Source: a virus. Taken from it: a stretch of DNA of 64,000 nucleotides. The translations under genes were made by a program, and so were the position numbers. Position 1 is the first letter of the stretch. Each line of letters starts with the position of its first letter. The notes under the pieces were generated by a model. The model made no database searches and was not told the origin of the DNA. It was given only the letters and a program-made list of their open reading frames with translations. The stretch is taken from IMG/VR virus record IMGVR_UViG_3300042010_000106, positions 62,001 to 126,000 of that record; one strand, written 5' to 3'. Below, piece by piece: positions 32,889 through 41,370 of the stretch.

Positions 32889-34079
32889 ATGAAAGTCAAT
32901 TTTGACATTGCACAAGGAACATACAAAAAGAAAACAGAAGCGAAGTGGATTGTTGACCCAAGCGTTGCGTGGGTTTCCTACACAATCAACGGGCGGGCGC
33001 CGACGCTCGCTCAATACATTGCTTATGATCAGTTGCAGCCGCCGAATCCGTTTCTGGCAGTGACACAAGATGGTCGCGGCAATGCTGTTTTCGATGGTGG
33101 TTTTCCAAAGTTTTACAACGTGTATGCGCCGCCAGCCGGTTCAGGTTTTGCTCAACTGAATGGCAGTTTCAAGTTCCTGTTTAACGCGCTCAATTTCTGC
33201 GCGAAGCCGGGTAAAGCTCGAAACGTTTTGTTCCTCGGCGATGCGCCGGACGATGCAGCAAACTACACGCTGAAAGGTTCACGCGGTACAGACTTCGCAA
33301 TCAGTATGCAGCGCGTTTGTGCGGCTGCTGGTTTCAACGCTTCGTTCCTTTCGGTTACGGACTACGGCGGCGTTCTGAATCCAAGCATGGCAACGCTTGA
33401 TCAGTTCTGCTGTGTGGTTCTGATGTCTTCGAATTATCCGGGTGTTCCACTGATTACGAAAGAAGCTGTGCAAGCATTTGTGCAGTATCGTGAAGCTGGC
33501 AACGGTGTAATAATTATCACTGACCACGGCGTTCCTGATATCGACGATATTGACGAAGCCGTTGACGGTTCTTATTCCGCTTTCTACCGAACGGCTAACA
33601 TGGTCGCGGCAGAATTCGGTGTGTTCTTCACAGGACTTTACGACCGGCAACCTGTGAACGTTGGTTTCATTCGTGCGAACTACGGCGACCATCCGTTGTA
33701 CGCAGGTATCACCAACGAAGAATCAATTCAGGCGGGCGCATCCGAATCGAAGGTTGTAGTTTTCGACTTCCGAAAATATGCACCGGGGGATTTGCCGCCA
33801 CTCGCATTCGTTGACGGATGTTATTTCGTGCAAGTCATGGCGTATTCGCACGACGGCACGGTCGAGTTCAGCCGGTTCATGTTTTGCATTGATCAAAACG
33901 CCGTTGTACACGTTCGTCGTTTGTACGTTCGTGAAAACAGCAACGCGCCGTGGGTGGTCAACTTCGACAAAGGCGGCTGGCGCGTTTACGACGCTCCAAG
34001 CAGTCAGTTCATCCAAATGAAAAGTTCCAATACTTTGTTGTGGGATAAGGACAACAAGGAATGGGTAAACGTAAAATAA
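32889..34079 (+). CDS. protein with GATase1-like (flavodoxin-type) domain, possibly virion- or glycan-related
   Basis: 396 aa. Residues ~108-215 alternate strand and helix like a class I amidotransferase/ThuA-type fold (NVLFLGDAPDD..., CCVVLMSSNYPGVPL, EAGNGVIIITDHG), a fold also used by glycan-acting and structural proteins. N-terminal ~100 residues and C-terminal ~130 are beta-rich; the C-terminus (VNFDKGGWRVYDAPSS...LLWDKDNKEWVNV) resembles binding modules of phage fibres. Codon use differs slightly from neighbours (more TTC/GTT). Adjacent to the alginate lyase, which suggests a cassette. Confidence 0.87.
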   Translation: MKVNFDIAQGTYKKKTEAKWIVDPSVAWVSYTINGRAPTLAQYIAYDQLQPPNPFLAVTQDGRGNAVFDGGFPKFYNVYAPPAGSGFAQLNGSFKFLFNALNFCAKPGKARNVLFLGDAPDDAANYTLKGSRGTDFAISMQRVCAAAGFNASFLSVTDYGGVLNPSMATLDQFCCVVLMSSNYPGVPLITKEAVQAFVQYREAGNGVIIITDHGVPDIDDIDEAVDGSYSAFYRTANMVAAEFGVFFTGLYDRQPVNVGFIRANYGDHPLYAGITNEESIQAGASESKVVVFDFRKYAPGDLPPLAFVDGCYFVQVMAYSHDGTVEFSRFMFCIDQNAVVHVRRLYVRENSNAPWVVNFDKGGWRVYDAPSSQFIQMKSSNTLLWDKDNKEWVNVK

Positions 34080-34092
34080 ACGGAAAGAAATA

Positions 34093-34332
34093 ATGAGCCG
34101 GGGCATAACAAAAGGGCAAGTGTTGATCGACGATATCAGCACAACACTCAAAGAAAAAATTGGCGCCGAAATTGTGCGCCGTGGTTTGACCCAAGTAGAC
34201 GTGACGAAGAAATTCGGCATTTCGAAAATCGACCTGTACAATTTGATTTCGGGTAAGGGCAGCGTCCCACTGGCGCGGGTGATCATGCTCGCCGCCGACC
34301 TCGACATCAAAATGGATTTCAAAATCGGCTAA
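34093..34332 (+). CDS. XRE-type helix-turn-helix protein
   Basis: 79 aa. Residues ~25-70 (EIVRRGLTQVDVTKKFGISK, DLYNLISGKGSVPLARVIML) form a five-helix Cro/XRE DNA-binding domain. Likely a transcriptional regulator or antitoxin-like protein. It sits between the GATase1-like and lyase genes and could control that cassette; inference from position. Confidence 0.85.
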   Translation: MSRGITKGQVLIDDISTTLKEKIGAEIVRRGLTQVDVTKKFGISKIDLYNLISGKGSVPLARVIMLAADLDIKMDFKIG

Positions 34333-34342
34333 CTGGAGACAA

Positions 34343-35053
34343 ATGATTAATCTCGATTTGTTGAATCTCACAACACCAGAACCAAAGTATCCGGGTAGTA
34401 CGGTAAGCATCATTTACCCGCCCGGTTCTTTCCCACAAAACGAATTCTTTTCGGTGTTGCCGAACGGTGATTTGAAATTGTGGGCACCGACTAAAGGCGT
34501 GTCGTCAAAGTCTACCAGCCGTACGCGTACTGAGCTGCGCGAGTGCATCGAAAACGGTATCGTCTACAACTGGCGCTATCCTGTCTTTGCACACCACTGG
34601 CTGCGAGTGGCAATGACCGTGCTGCAAGTTCCGAAAAAAGGTGAAACGGTTATCGGGCAAATCCACGTACACGGAAATACCCGACCGCCTGTAAAACTTT
34701 CGTTCGATAAAGCTGCTGACGGCATCGGCCAATTGACTGTGGGTTTCCGCACAACATTCGATCAGGTAAATCCTGTCGATTACGTGCTGATGCGTGACAT
34801 TCCAGTCGGTACGCGGTTCACGTTCAACATTCACGTGACTGCATCTGGAGCTGTTTTGTTTTCGTCGAGTTTCACCGACGCGAACGGACAGAAACAAACT
34901 GGAAATATCACGCTGCCTTTTGACGAAAGTTGGAAGGCGCAAGGTTTGTACTTCAAGGCTGGTGTTTACAACCAAGAAGATCCAACCGAATTTACCCTCG
35001 ACACTGAAGGTAGCGCAGCACTGATTCACAAGCTGGAAATAACACACGATTAA
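34343..35053 (+). CDS. alginate lyase, polysaccharide lyase family 7
   Basis: 236 aa, the usual size of a single PL7 catalytic domain. All three family signatures are present: RTELRE (62-67), QIH (106-108) and YFKAGVYNQ (203-211), giving the active-site set Arg66, Gln106, His108, Tyr209. PL7 enzymes cut alginate by beta-elimination; Ile in QIH is generally linked to preference for guluronate-containing substrate. There is no signal peptide and no obvious attachment domain, so it is either a virion component docked by another protein or released at lysis. Cleanly closed by a UUCG terminator. Start has CTGGAGAC upstream. Confidence 0.92.
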   Translation: MINLDLLNLTTPEPKYPGSTVSIIYPPGSFPQNEFFSVLPNGDLKLWAPTKGVSSKSTSRTRTELRECIENGIVYNWRYPVFAHHWLRVAMTVLQVPKKGETVIGQIHVHGNTRPPVKLSFDKAADGIGQLTVGFRTTFDQVNPVDYVLMRDIPVGTRFTFNIHVTASGAVLFSSSFTDANGQKQTGNITLPFDESWKAQGLYFKAGVYNQEDPTEFTLDTEGSAALIHKLEITHD

Positions 35054-35060
35054 CAGAAAT

Positions 35061-35095
35061 AAAGGTGGCGGACTTCGGTTCGCCATTTCTCTTTG
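35061..35095 (+). terminator. intrinsic terminator with UUCG tetraloop
   Basis: GGTGGCGGAC pairs with GTTCGCCATT (10 bp including G-U pairs) around TTCG, followed by TCTCTTTG. Closes the alginate lyase cassette. Confidence 0.85.
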
Positions 35096-35107
35096 TGGGC
35101 GCAGAAA

Positions 35108-35272
35108 ATGCACAAGAAAGAACCAAAACAAAGTAAACAGATTGTGACCTGCGTTCGTGGACACACCGGGCGTTTTGTTGAAACGTGGAACAGCAAATAC
35201 AAACTCTGGTACATGGCCTGCGCAGAATGCAAATGCGCCGTGTATTGGTCTGGAGGAAGCAATGTTTCGTAG
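35108..35272 (+). CDS. 54-aa zinc-ribbon-like protein
   Basis: Short gene between the terminator and the next ORF. The product has C15...H19 and a CAECKC cluster near residues 40-45 (MACAECKCAVYW), consistent with one zinc site. Basic N-terminus (MHKKEPKQSK). TGGGCGCAGAAA precedes ATG; weak ribosome site. Stop overlaps the next start by 11 bases. Function unknown. Confidence 0.65.
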   Translation: MHKKEPKQSKQIVTCVRGHTGRFVETWNSKYKLWYMACAECKCAVYWSGGSNVS

Positions 35273-35684
35273 TGTGAAATTCATCAACACTTTGACGCAA
35301 GAACAGTGGGCCGAACTTGGGGAACTTCGTAGGGCCTGTGGCCGATTCAACCAACGTCGCATACACGGCTATAGCCTCACTAACGAAGATCGCGAAAAGT
35401 TTGCAGAAGACAAACCCAAGCTCGCTGCGATGAACGAAGCATTCGGCATCACGGGTGTGTCGATCTACGTCACTATGAAAAATGTAAACGATGAATATCT
35501 TTACGACATCGTAGAGGCGCCGCCGTTCCTGCACAAAGACTGCATGCTGCCCGCGTTGATTGAATTCATCATTAGCACAATCGACGACCGACACAACGCG
35601 CCTTCGGCTTTCAACGCAGAACGCCCGTGGGAATTCTGGAATATTCAAATGCCTGCAAATAAAGGCATTCTTCGGAGACTGTAA
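35262..35684 (+). CDS. hypothetical protein
   Basis: 140 aa, helical. Strong TGGAGGAAGC upstream fixes the start. Ends in GGAGACTGTAAAGTGG, where the stop, the recurring decamer (GACTGTAAAG variant) and the next GTG start lie together. Family unknown. Confidence 0.87.
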   Translation: MFRSVKFINTLTQEQWAELGELRRACGRFNQRRIHGYSLTNEDREKFAEDKPKLAAMNEAFGITGVSIYVTMKNVNDEYLYDIVEAPPFLHKDCMLPALIEFIISTIDDRHNAPSAFNAERPWEFWNIQMPANKGILRRL

Positions 35685-35685
35685 A

Positions 35686-36018
35686 GTGGTTGAGCATCCA
35701 ATTCTGAAAGGTAACGTCTTTGGCATAAGTGCAGAAGACGCGCTGGAATATTTGTTGGCGGGCAAGCCGTTACCGCACGGATATTCGTGGATTCTTCGCA
35801 CGGCAAATAAAACGCTTGGCGAATACGTTTTGCATCCGCTGAAATGCGGCCAGCGTGACGCACACGTGGCGTACACTGACGGCAAGACACGTCTGCAAGG
35901 CATGGCGTATTTGCACTGCACCGCGCATCAAGCTTTGTTGCTCGACGACGATGCAATGGAAGCACTAAAAATGTGGGGGCCGCAGCGCCTCGACCAATGG
36001 GACATTCGGAGAATTTAA
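35686..36018 (+). CDS. hypothetical protein
   Basis: 110 aa. GTG start, eight bases after GGAG, one base after the previous stop. Mixed alpha/beta with HPLKCGQRDAHVAY-type loops; nothing recognised. Confidence 0.8.
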   Translation: MVEHPILKGNVFGISAEDALEYLLAGKPLPHGYSWILRTANKTLGEYVLHPLKCGQRDAHVAYTDGKTRLQGMAYLHCTAHQALLLDDDAMEALKMWGPQRLDQWDIRRI

Positions 36019-36020
36019 CA

Positions 36021-36374
36021 ATGATTCCTTTGGGTCAAGGCCAGAATCCGCTGAGCATTATGAAATCCGTAAAACTCGGCCCACCAATGAATCAGACGAC
36101 GTATGATCTGATTCGCAATTTCAATAACGGTTGGGTTAAAGAAGACCAGCCGGAATACGCGGAACAGGAAAAAATTGTTGCGCAGCACGAAGCCGCTCTC
36201 GGTCATGTTTTTGTGCAGGTTAAAATACATGATAGCGATTTCATTTACTACGCTGCTGACGTTTATCCGGCTTGTCGTTGTATGAGTGTGCGAAGAGAAT
36301 TACTGCACACACTTGATCGTCTTGTATCACAGCAGGACGTCACCTACGCCATTTATGCAATCCATTTGATTTAA
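36021..36374 (+). CDS. hypothetical protein
   Basis: 117 aa, soluble, mixed alpha/beta. ATG follows the previous stop by two bases. TTTAAGGAATT serves the next gene. Family unknown. Confidence 0.85.
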   Translation: MIPLGQGQNPLSIMKSVKLGPPMNQTTYDLIRNFNNGWVKEDQPEYAEQEKIVAQHEAALGHVFVQVKIHDSDFIYYAADVYPACRCMSVRRELLHTLDRLVSQQDVTYAIYAIHLI

Positions 36375-36383
36375 GGAATTACC

Positions 36384-36887
36384 ATGTCGATTACTTCTGA
36401 AACTTTGCTGACTATCGAAGAACGTACCCTTGTCGGTATGTCGCTGCTGCACGACATCGTGAACGCACGCGAATACGTAACCGATATTGCGCACGGTGTT
36501 TTCGACAAAGAATTGCGACTCGGTTTGTTCTACGCAATTCACGACCGCTATGCCACCAATGCCGAAGAATGCAGCACGCCATTGATCGACAATCAGATGG
36601 ATGTTTTCAAACTCAAGGCCGCTGGCATTTCGCACGACCAACAACGCACGGAATCCCTGTTCGCTGCACTGGACGCATACGACCGTCGTATGGTGGGCCG
36701 TAACGGCAAAGGTGGTGCACCGGATCAACAGGCCCGCGTGATGGAAATGCGCCGCAAAGAATTCGTTGCACAAACGCAGCCGCACGCCGAAGGCACAGTG
36801 AAAGAAATTGCTGCGAAATACAACCTGTCGCTTTCCGAAGTTCGTCGCCGTAAAGCTGCTGGTATTCCGTTCAATCAGGAAGCGTAA
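36384..36887 (+). CDS. hypothetical protein with C-terminal helix-turn-helix-like region
   Basis: 167 aa, helical. The C-terminal ~30 residues (GTVKEIAAKYNLSLSEVRRR) read as a helix-turn-helix, suggesting DNA binding. N-terminal part unknown. High use of preferred codons. Confidence 0.85.
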   Translation: MSITSETLLTIEERTLVGMSLLHDIVNAREYVTDIAHGVFDKELRLGLFYAIHDRYATNAEECSTPLIDNQMDVFKLKAAGISHDQQRTESLFAALDAYDRRMVGRNGKGGAPDQQARVMEMRRKEFVAQTQPHAEGTVKEIAAKYNLSLSEVRRRKAAGIPFNQEA

Positions 36888-36888
36888 A

Positions 36889-37170
36889 ATGGAACAGTAC
36901 GCCATTGCATTTGCTGTGACATTTACGTCTGTGTTTCTCAAAGGGATTCAGCACAAAAATGTTCAGCACGATATGATTTGGTCTATCGGCGCCACAAGCT
37001 TTTGCATGGCGGCACTGGACTTTGCAATCATCAAATTCATTGCAGGCACCACAACGTGGACAATGGTTTTCGCGTGTGGTGCAGGCGGGGCTTTCGGTAT
37101 GATGTCTGCCGTGGTCGCCCATAAACGTTGGATCATGAGGAAAAAGAAAAGTGTTGTCATTTCTGGTTAA
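36889..37170 (+). CDS. small membrane protein, paralogue of the 42123 gene product
   Basis: 93 aa, three hydrophobic segments (~3-18, ~29-50, ~58-78) and a basic tail (HKRWIMRKKK). Shares the pattern F-L-[KR]-G-x-Q-x-[KR]-N-V...VAH-[KE]-R-x-M-R with the protein encoded at 42123-42509. I recall relatives as small membrane proteins in other phages, function unknown. Confidence 0.83.
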   Translation: MEQYAIAFAVTFTSVFLKGIQHKNVQHDMIWSIGATSFCMAALDFAIIKFIAGTTTWTMVFACGAGGAFGMMSAVVAHKRWIMRKKKSVVISG

Positions 37171-37483
37171 AGCTTATGTGGTTCTAGGTTTTTCGTGGGC
37201 GCTGCTGAAGATTTATTTCGAATGCTGCAACATGCGTGACGCCATACACGGAAAGCGGGTGGTTCTGTACGGTATGACGCAAGCGCACGCAGAAGCCCGT
37301 GTGCAAATGTTCAAACGTTTTGTGGTGACTGTACAGCGCAACTATCTGCCTGCACCTGTCGTGTGCATGGTCATTGCGGTGACGGTTGTTTGTTTCTCGT
37401 TGTGGCAAGGCGTTATCTGGCCGCGTTCGGTGTGGCGCCTGTATCATTACAAAGGCCGTGCAATTGTGGAGGCTACAAAATGA
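37151..37483 (+). CDS. small membrane protein
   Basis: 110 aa with hydrophobic stretches ~2-19 and ~68-86 and a basic loop between. GTG start with ATGAGGAAAAAG upstream, overlapping the previous gene by 20 bases. Probably functions with it. Family unknown. Confidence 0.8.
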   Translation: MLSFLVKAYVVLGFSWALLKIYFECCNMRDAIHGKRVVLYGMTQAHAEARVQMFKRFVVTVQRNYLPAPVVCMVIAVTVVCFSLWQGVIWPRSVWRLYHYKGRAIVEATK

Positions 37484-38001
37484 ACGTCGATTATCAAGAT
37501 AGCGATAGCATTTCCCGTGCGCTGGAAGACGCAAACGCACTGGTAAATAATCTTTCCGTAATTGCACAGGCAGGTATCGGTTTAACGCCGAAGCAATATC
37601 GCCTGCTTTCCGAAATGGTTCCGTCGCTGAATCGTCTGCGTTCTGTTCACGTGAAAGACTGCGTGATCAACAATCGCAAAACGTCTGTAGAACTGGAAAC
37701 GATGTGGAACGTACCGAAAGATTGGGTAAGCACGTTCAAGGCGATTCACGTTCCGCATAAACGCTATCGCTACATCGGTATAGATTTAAATATTTACGCT
37801 GGCACCAATTACATAGCGTTCGACAGCGAAGGCACCATTTGGGCGTTTGGTATCAAGCCAGAAATCATCGACGGCATTTGGCAAAGTCGCGGTGACAGTT
37901 ACGAACTTACACGAATCCAAGCCGTGCCGCGTGAGGATTGGGCAAGCTCATTGCGTGCGGTCGCTGACTTGGAAGAGGTTGTGCACCATGACTACCCATA
38001 A
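37480..38001 (+). CDS. hypothetical protein, paralogue of next gene in C-terminal half
   Basis: 173 aa. Residues ~95-170 (RYIGIDLNIYAGTNYIAFDS...IWAFGIKPEI...LRAVADLEEV) align with nearly the whole following protein. The first ~90 residues are an extra helical region. GTGGAGGCTACAAA upstream. Function unknown. Confidence 0.85.
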   Translation: MNVDYQDSDSISRALEDANALVNNLSVIAQAGIGLTPKQYRLLSEMVPSLNRLRSVHVKDCVINNRKTSVELETMWNVPKDWVSTFKAIHVPHKRYRYIGIDLNIYAGTNYIAFDSEGTIWAFGIKPEIIDGIWQSRGDSYELTRIQAVPREDWASSLRAVADLEEVVHHDYP

Positions 38002-38236
38002 GCGTGTGGTTTACATGAACGCAATTATCACGATTCCGCCCGGTACAAAATATCTGGCGCATGACAAAAACCGAATCGTAAAAGCGTTCGGCACTGAACC
38101 TAAAATCGGTGCGCACGGTTGGGTTGTTCGTGAAGGCTTCAGTCAGGAGGTTGCGAAAATCCTGATTGACGATCCGCAATACTGGCTGCACTCGAAACGT
38201 GCTGTAGCAGATTTGCAGGAAGTGAAAGATGCCTGA
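37988..38236 (+). CDS. hypothetical protein, short paralogue of previous gene
   Basis: 82 aa. Aligns with the C-terminal half of the preceding protein (VVYMNAIITIPPGTKYLAHD...KAFGTEPKI...RAVADLQEV). The start overlaps that gene by 14 bases. Looks like a tandem partial duplication. Confidence 0.83.
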   Translation: MTTHKRVVYMNAIITIPPGTKYLAHDKNRIVKAFGTEPKIGAHGWVVREGFSQEVAKILIDDPQYWLHSKRAVADLQEVKDA

Positions 38237-38489
38237 ATATGACGCACGTTTGTTGAAGCGCAGAAACCGCACACAGCGCCGCGTAGACGAAGATCGCAAC
38301 CACGTGCGTGCAATGGTCAAAGCGTTGAATGAAAAGACGCGGTTAGAAATCGCGTTGATCAAGTACCTTGAGAAAAAGGGTGTGAGTGTCGAGGAAACTA
38401 GGGCCGCGCTGGAAAGTGTAAAGACAGCTCAAGCCGATGAACACTTTCACCTTTTGTGGAACCTGTTGGAGAAACCGTATGTCACCTGA
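38229..38489 (+). CDS. small hypothetical basic protein
   Basis: 86 aa. Arg-rich N-terminus (RLLKRRNRTQRRVDEDRNH) followed by helices. Possible nucleic-acid contact. Overlaps both neighbours by 8-11 bases. Confidence 0.83.
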   Translation: MPEYDARLLKRRNRTQRRVDEDRNHVRAMVKALNEKTRLEIALIKYLEKKGVSVEETRAALESVKTAQADEHFHLLWNLLEKPYVT

Positions 38490-38715
38490 TGAACTGAAAG
38501 ATTTCGACAAGAAGCGCGCAATCACATGGCCGGACGATTGCATTAGCCTGTGTAAGCAAGCCTCGGAGTTGTACGCAACGCGTGGCCGTCCAATCCGTTT
38601 TGATGTTCTGAACGATGTAGAAAAACAGGACATTGAAAATACCATGAAACGTTTGTACCCAGCCGTACCGTTTCACTTCACGCTGTCGGATGAAATGCCA
38701 GAAGAGGCGTATTGA
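38479..38715 (+). CDS. small hypothetical protein
   Basis: 78 aa, helical, ending acidic. GTTGGAGAAACCGT upstream. No motif recognised. Confidence 0.82.
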   Translation: MSPDELKDFDKKRAITWPDDCISLCKQASELYATRGRPIRFDVLNDVEKQDIENTMKRLYPAVPFHFTLSDEMPEEAY

Positions 38716-38718
38716 GTC

Positions 38719-39243
38719 ATGGACATCCTGAACAGTTTGGTAAGTTTTGAACGCCTACGCGATTTCGTAGAAAAATACGAAGGGCAAAAAGGCGTGGCGC
38801 GTATCGTACAGAAACTCGGTATGTGTGACGACATGTGTTTGGTCTTTCTGAAAAACGAACACCGCTACCATCATTTGGAAATCAGCAGTAGCCAAATCTT
38901 GGAACTGTCACACACGGTGCCCGGTCTTCAGTATCGTGCGCCGGGTTTCGAAAACGAACCGCTGCATTATCACAGTGACCGCGTGAAAGCATACGTTATG
39001 ACACACGGTTATTACGTGTGGGGATCAGGCAACGATTTTGCTGAATGGGTTTGTTTTGTTCGTGCCGATGAACTGGACGATACCGCTACTCATTACAGCG
39101 TGCCTCAAGATACCATTGACATGTTTTTGCGAAAGCCGCGCTGCATGACGCACGGATATAAAGGTGCGAGAACGGGAAGAACAAGTGCAAAAATGCCGTT
39201 TGTTCCTCCCGGTAGTGAAGCGAACAAGGATTCTGACCAATGA
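38719..39243 (+). CDS. hypothetical protein
   Basis: 174 aa, His/Tyr-rich, basic Ser/Gly C-terminus (GYKGARTGRTSAKM). No family recognised. ATGA overlap with the next gene. Confidence 0.87.
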   Translation: MDILNSLVSFERLRDFVEKYEGQKGVARIVQKLGMCDDMCLVFLKNEHRYHHLEISSSQILELSHTVPGLQYRAPGFENEPLHYHSDRVKAYVMTHGYYVWGSGNDFAEWVCFVRADELDDTATHYSVPQDTIDMFLRKPRCMTHGYKGARTGRTSAKMPFVPPGSEANKDSDQ

Positions 39244-39509
39244 TTCGTGTTGACCCACCAAAAGTAGAAGCAGCCGATACGTCTGAGTGGACTGACGCAG
39301 ATTGGAATCGTGCAATGCTTGAAACGGCAATGCAGATTGAAGCGGAAAAACAATCTGGTTTCATCAAAGATCCAGACTACGTACCAAACACCAATGGATG
39401 TACACACCCTGCGCATAACATTCGTGGGATCGTAGTCATTCCGCGTGGTAAGTTGTACCGCCACGTTTGCCCCGGCTGCAAAGAAACCTCTTACTGGAAG
39501 CCCTACTAA
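39240..39509 (+). CDS. small zinc-ribbon-like protein
   Basis: 89 aa. The C-terminal part has C-x3-H (CTHPAH) and, ~22 residues on, HVCPGC, consistent with a four-ligand zinc site. N-terminal half acidic and helical. Function unknown. TAATG overlap with the next gene. Confidence 0.83.
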   Translation: MIRVDPPKVEAADTSEWTDADWNRAMLETAMQIEAEKQSGFIKDPDYVPNTNGCTHPAHNIRGIVVIPRGKLYRHVCPGCKETSYWKPY

Positions 39510-39874
39510 TGGAACAGGAATTGCAACGCCCGCAAATTCTGCGCGTGAATAAAGAAGATTATATTCACGGAACTTTGGCCGGTACGTTCGACCTCAACAA
39601 GCTTGCGAAATACACGCACGTTGTGTGCCGGTCTACTGACTACTACGGCCAGACGTACAGGCAGTTGGATCATCACGAAACGTTTGAAACCATTTACATG
39701 GAATACGAAAATCCCAACGGCACGCTGGAACTGTCGATTTCGTTTGAACTGACTGACGAATTCATTTTGTTTTTCTCGCACGAAGCGTACGTGGAAATTC
39801 AAAAGGCTGATGGTTGGTTCGACATTTCGCAGCACTGCCGTTTCAAGGAGAATCCATGCTATCGCCCGCAATGA
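39509..39874 (+). CDS. hypothetical protein
   Basis: 121 aa, beta-rich (ELSISFELTDEFILFFSHEAYVEI). Nothing recognised. Overlaps the next start by 19 bases. Confidence 0.85.
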   Translation: MEQELQRPQILRVNKEDYIHGTLAGTFDLNKLAKYTHVVCRSTDYYGQTYRQLDHHETFETIYMEYENPNGTLELSISFELTDEFILFFSHEAYVEIQKADGWFDISQHCRFKENPCYRPQ

Positions 39875-40107
39875 AAATTCCAGCAATCGCGTGGAAATGT
39901 GTTTCTGAAAACTCCACGTTGTTTGCGAGCATTATTTTGCTGAGCCACAACCTGCTTTGGTGTTTCCATAAGCCTACCGTTTTCACGACGGTGACATACT
40001 GCGCCGCAGCTACTTTGTTGGCACACCTTGCAACGCGCAAGTGTCTTATGTGGGCATGGCTCTTACTGATGCTGGTTGTTGGCTCAATTCATTCTGCATA
40101 TATCTGA
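39856..40107 (+). CDS. small membrane protein
   Basis: 83 aa with three hydrophobic stretches (~20-35, ~40-57, ~62-80). CAAGGAGAATCC upstream. Adjacent to a second small membrane gene; the pair may act together. Family unknown. Confidence 0.8.
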   Translation: MLSPAMKIPAIAWKCVSENSTLFASIILLSHNLLWCFHKPTVFTTVTYCAAATLLAHLATRKCLMWAWLLLMLVVGSIHSAYI

Positions 40108-40119
40108 TAGGGAAATCCC

Positions 40120-40383
40120 ATGGCTTTCGTAAAACGTAATTGGTTTTTGTTCTGCGTCATTTCCGGCCTCGCTATCACCACCGCGAAGATTATTGTTGGC
40201 CCGAGCGTGTTCCTGCAAGTTTGCTACCTCGCCACGTTGGTTCTGGCACCTGCTTTTATCGCCAATCGTTGGTTGGTGACTGTGTGCATCGCGTGTGCAC
40301 TTTTGTCAGCGGCTGTTCACATGCACATGGATTTAGAAAATCGTGTCGTTGTCGTGACTGTCAAAACAATTTCTGGAGAATGA
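40120..40383 (+). CDS. small membrane protein
   Basis: 87 aa, hydrophobic stretches ~8-24, ~30-48 and ~52-68, acidic end. TAGGGAAATCCC upstream. Function unknown. Confidence 0.8.
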   Translation: MAFVKRNWFLFCVISGLAITTAKIIVGPSVFLQVCYLATLVLAPAFIANRWLVTVCIACALLSAAVHMHMDLENRVVVVTVKTISGE

Positions 40384-40384
40384 A

Positions 40385-41368
40385 ATGAAAATCGTGACTT
40401 CTGCTGATTCGTTGAACGCTGTTGAATCCATGGTGCGGATGCTGGAAGAACGCGAATGGGCAGAGCATGCAGGCGTGTGTCCTTTGACGCAGCGTCTGGA
40501 AACTTGCATCACCACAATGCACAACGAAATTGCTACAAAGAATGTCGAGTGCGAAAACTACGAACGTGACAACGCACAGGCCGTTGATTTCCTCGGCGGT
40601 CAACGTGATGGCCTTGGCGATTTGTGCAGCCAGTACCGCGACGAAATCTGGCGTTTGCGCGACGGTATCAATTCCCTGTTGAATGGCATTACGCTTGGCT
40701 CAACGGAAACCACGTTGGTTGCACTGCGTGATTTAGCAACGTCGAATATTCAGTGCTGCCCGCCGTTGCCCGGTCAAGTGGTTGTTGGTATGAACGTCCG
40801 TTCGTTTGTGGAGCGCTACGCAAATGCGTTCGACGCGCTGATTGACGATCCGGCAGAACGTGAAGACTTGAAAGAGCGTTCGCGTATCATGCGAGTTATC
40901 CGTAACGCAGTCACCGAACGTTACGGCAAGAAAGAATATACGTGGCTCACTAACACCCTCGGTTTTTCGCAAACTATTTGGCAAGCGTTGTACGAAGGAC
41001 ACATCGACGAATTGGAGCTGGACACCCTGACAAGAATTGCAGAACTGTTGGGCATTCCGACCGATGAAAGTTTGAAGCCGATTCATCCTCACGAATTGAT
41101 TGAAGACGAAAACGATCTGGCCCGCATCGCGCACGAATGGGCACGGGCAATTGTTGTGCATGCACGTGCCATGAATCAAACTGGTGTGGCTGAGCGTTAC
41201 ATGGTTCCGCAATTTCGTGAGCGTTTCAAAATCACCACGGAAGAATGGTTGATTCTGGAAGTGATGCACAGACAATCGTGGGCAACTGACGCGTTGTCGA
41301 TTTCGCGCCTGATTCAAATTGCAAACGATGGTGGTGTGAACCTTCCTGTAATTGATCTGGACAAATAA
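40385..41368 (+). CDS. hypothetical protein with possible helix-turn-helix region
   Basis: 327 aa, helical, acidic. Residues ~178-228 (YTWLTNTLGFSQTIWQALYE...LDTLTRIAELLGIPTDE) read like a Cro/XRE-type domain. N-terminal ~90 residues resemble a coiled coil. No family recognised. GGAGAATGAA upstream. Confidence 0.87.
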   Translation: MKIVTSADSLNAVESMVRMLEEREWAEHAGVCPLTQRLETCITTMHNEIATKNVECENYERDNAQAVDFLGGQRDGLGDLCSQYRDEIWRLRDGINSLLNGITLGSTETTLVALRDLATSNIQCCPPLPGQVVVGMNVRSFVERYANAFDALIDDPAEREDLKERSRIMRVIRNAVTERYGKKEYTWLTNTLGFSQTIWQALYEGHIDELELDTLTRIAELLGIPTDESLKPIHPHELIEDENDLARIAHEWARAIVVHARAMNQTGVAERYMVPQFRERFKITTEEWLILEVMHRQSWATDALSISRLIQIANDGGVNLPVIDLDK

Positions 41369-41370
41369 CC

